Shown here: one piece after another, positions 14,077-15,075 of the stretch
Layout of the letters: each line of letters starts with the position of its first letter
How positions within the stretch are numbered: position 1 is the first letter of the stretch
Assembly (NCBI GenBank): GCA_021162325.1
Contig: JAGGYV010000033.1
Span: forward strand, 1-15,075
Length of the DNA: 15,075 bases
Direction of reading: 5' to 3'
Source of the DNA: Desulfobacteraceae bacterium
GTDB taxonomy: Bacteria > Desulfobacterota > Desulfobacteria > Desulfobacterales > Desulfosalsimonadaceae
The notes under the pieces: model-generated
What the model saw: the letters and a program-made list of their open reading frames with translations, nothing else
Told to the model about the DNA's origin: nothing
Database searches by the model: none
Program-made: the position numbers and the translations under genes

Positions 14077-14872
14077 GCCCACAGTTCTCACTATTGCCGG
14101 CTCTGATCCGTCCGGGGGTGCCGGTATCCAGGCAGACCTTAAAACCTTTACTGCGGCCGGCGTTTACGGCGCTTCAGTGATCACTGCCTTAACCGCACAG
14201 AATACACAGACGGTCTCTGGGACCATGGCAATTCCGGCAGACTTTGTAAAACAGCAGCTGGATGCTGTTTTATCGGATATCCGTGTGGATATTATCAAAC
14301 TCGGCATGCTGCCCGACGCTGACATCTGCAAAATTATCACGCCGTATTTAAAGGACACACCGGTTGTTTGTGACCCGGTTATGATATCCACCAGCGGATA
14401 CAGCCTGATTGACGACCCGGCGATTGCAGCGCTGACCGAACATATCATTCCCTGCGCCACTTATATTACCCCCAACTATGATGAGCTCAAATCTTTGTAT
14501 GGCAAAGAAATCAAAAACATTAAAACTGCCGGAATAGTCATACTTAAACGGTTTGACAATCTTTTGGGAATTGTTTTAAAAGGCGGGCATATTAACACGG
14601 ACAGCCAGAACGTCACAGACATCCTGCTGTTGAAAGACGGCAGCAATATTGCCGAAATTGTCGAAACCAATCCCCGGTATCACACAAAAAACACCCACGG
14701 CACGGGGTGCACCTTTGCATCCGCGTTTGCCGCATTTTTAGCCCAAAAAATGGACCCAGCCACTGCCTTTTCAAAGGCCGTTGCTTTTACCAATCACCTG
14801 ATTGATATCTCCAAAGACACCCAAATCGGCCAGGGCAACGGACCGCTCCTGCATCACCAGCACACTGAATAG
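14042..14872 (+). CDS. thiD: Hydroxymethylpyrimidine/phosphomethylpyrimidine kinase
   Basis: The 276-aa cytoplasmic ribokinase-fold kinase phosphorylates HMP and HMP-P in thiamine synthesis. Motifs: TIAGSDPSGGAGIQADLKTF (17-36), the pyrimidine-site stretch SVITALTAQNT (45-55), KLGML (86-90), DPVMISTSG (111-119), LKGGH (179-183) and the anion-hole KNTHGTGCTFASAFAA (216-231) with Cys223. Length fits ThiD. ATG 14042 gives a 35-nt overlap with the upstream gene; ATG 14015 would add nine residues and has a slightly better upstream GGAAA, so the start is not certain. The overlap suggests translational coupling with the cyclase-like gene. No TPP riboswitch is visible in the window upstream, and no other thi gene is adjacent. 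Confidence 0.95.
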   Translation: MSTLKKPSKNPEPTVLTIAGSDPSGGAGIQADLKTFTAAGVYGASVITALTAQNTQTVSGTMAIPADFVKQQLDAVLSDIRVDIIKLGMLPDADICKIITPYLKDTPVVCDPVMISTSGYSLIDDPAIAALTEHIIPCATYITPNYDELKSLYGKEIKNIKTAGIVILKRFDNLLGIVLKGGHINTDSQNVTDILLLKDGSNIAEIVETNPRYHTKNTHGTGCTFASAFAAFLAQKMDPATAFSKAVAFTNHLIDISKDTQIGQGNGPLLHHQHTE

Positions 14873-15075
14873 TGAACATTGAACATTGAAGACCGAAGAC
14901 TGATGTCGTTTCTCGCCACTATTTTTTATACAAATAATTCTTCCACCTTCTACCTAATTACAGCCGTGAAGCACGAGTTTTTTTCACTGTGTAACTATTT
15001 GATTTCATAGAGTTTGATAAATTTACAGGAAATTATTTGTCGTAATAGCTTATTTTTTTACTATATTTACCCTTA

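Noticed and set aside
14873..15075. Terminator or small RNA after thiD
   Set aside because: Only a short TGAACAT double repeat (about 14872-14888) and AT-rich DNA are visible; no stable hairpin followed by T-run was found.

Overview
The window reads as chromosomal DNA from an anaerobic bacterium. The best guess is a sulfate-reducing Desulfobacterota (Desulfobacteraceae-like) lineage. The clues are a tungsten/molybdenum aldehyde:ferredoxin oxidoreductase, the hisS-aspS pairing, a non-discriminating-type AspRS, many short palindromic repeats and a target gene with the mark of a diversity-generating retroelement (DGR). The taxonomic call is inference, because no rRNA is present.

Left part (1-1620): a partial reading frame at the edge is followed by a formylglycine-generating-enzyme-fold (C-type-lectin-like) gene. 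Its last ~24 variable codons look like a DGR variable region: most variable codons are NNC or NNT forms derivable from AAC/AAT. A perfect 8-bp GC-rich hairpin lies 40 bp after the stop. No reverse transcriptase or template repeat is in the window. Next, on the minus strand, come a tRNA-Asn(GUU) with encoded CCA, its intrinsic terminator, and upstream of it a broken 5' half copy of the same tRNA behind a perfect -35 box.

Middle part (1622-10428, all minus strand): reading in the direction of transcription, hisS, aspS, a glutamine-synthetase-like ligase, an iron-type alcohol dehydrogenase, a class I glutamine amidotransferase and an AOR. The last three are tightly coupled (a 4-nt ATGA overlap, then a 2-nt gap). 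Together with the ligase they could form an anaerobic gamma-glutamylation route for an amine or amino alcohol: ligate to glutamate, oxidise alcohol to aldehyde to acid, hydrolyse the gamma-glutamyl bond. This is a proposal from gene content. A ~550-bp spacer between the ligase and the dehydrogenase holds an inverted pair of triple-hairpin REP-like units and a separate 123-bp imperfect palindrome. The AspRS carries His and Gly at the two positions that mark enzymes which also charge tRNA-Asn, so it and the tRNA-Asn may act together in indirect Asn-tRNA synthesis.

Right part (10429-15075, plus strand): a ~485-bp divergent spacer holds a minus-strand promoter with a LacI-type palindrome in its spacer and a 17-bp tandem repeat. 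Then come panB (pantothenate synthesis), a 756-aa protein with a divergent class III nucleotide-cyclase-like domain that I cannot assign to a named family, and thiD (thiamine synthesis) overlapping its end. The last ~200 bp hold no recognisable gene.
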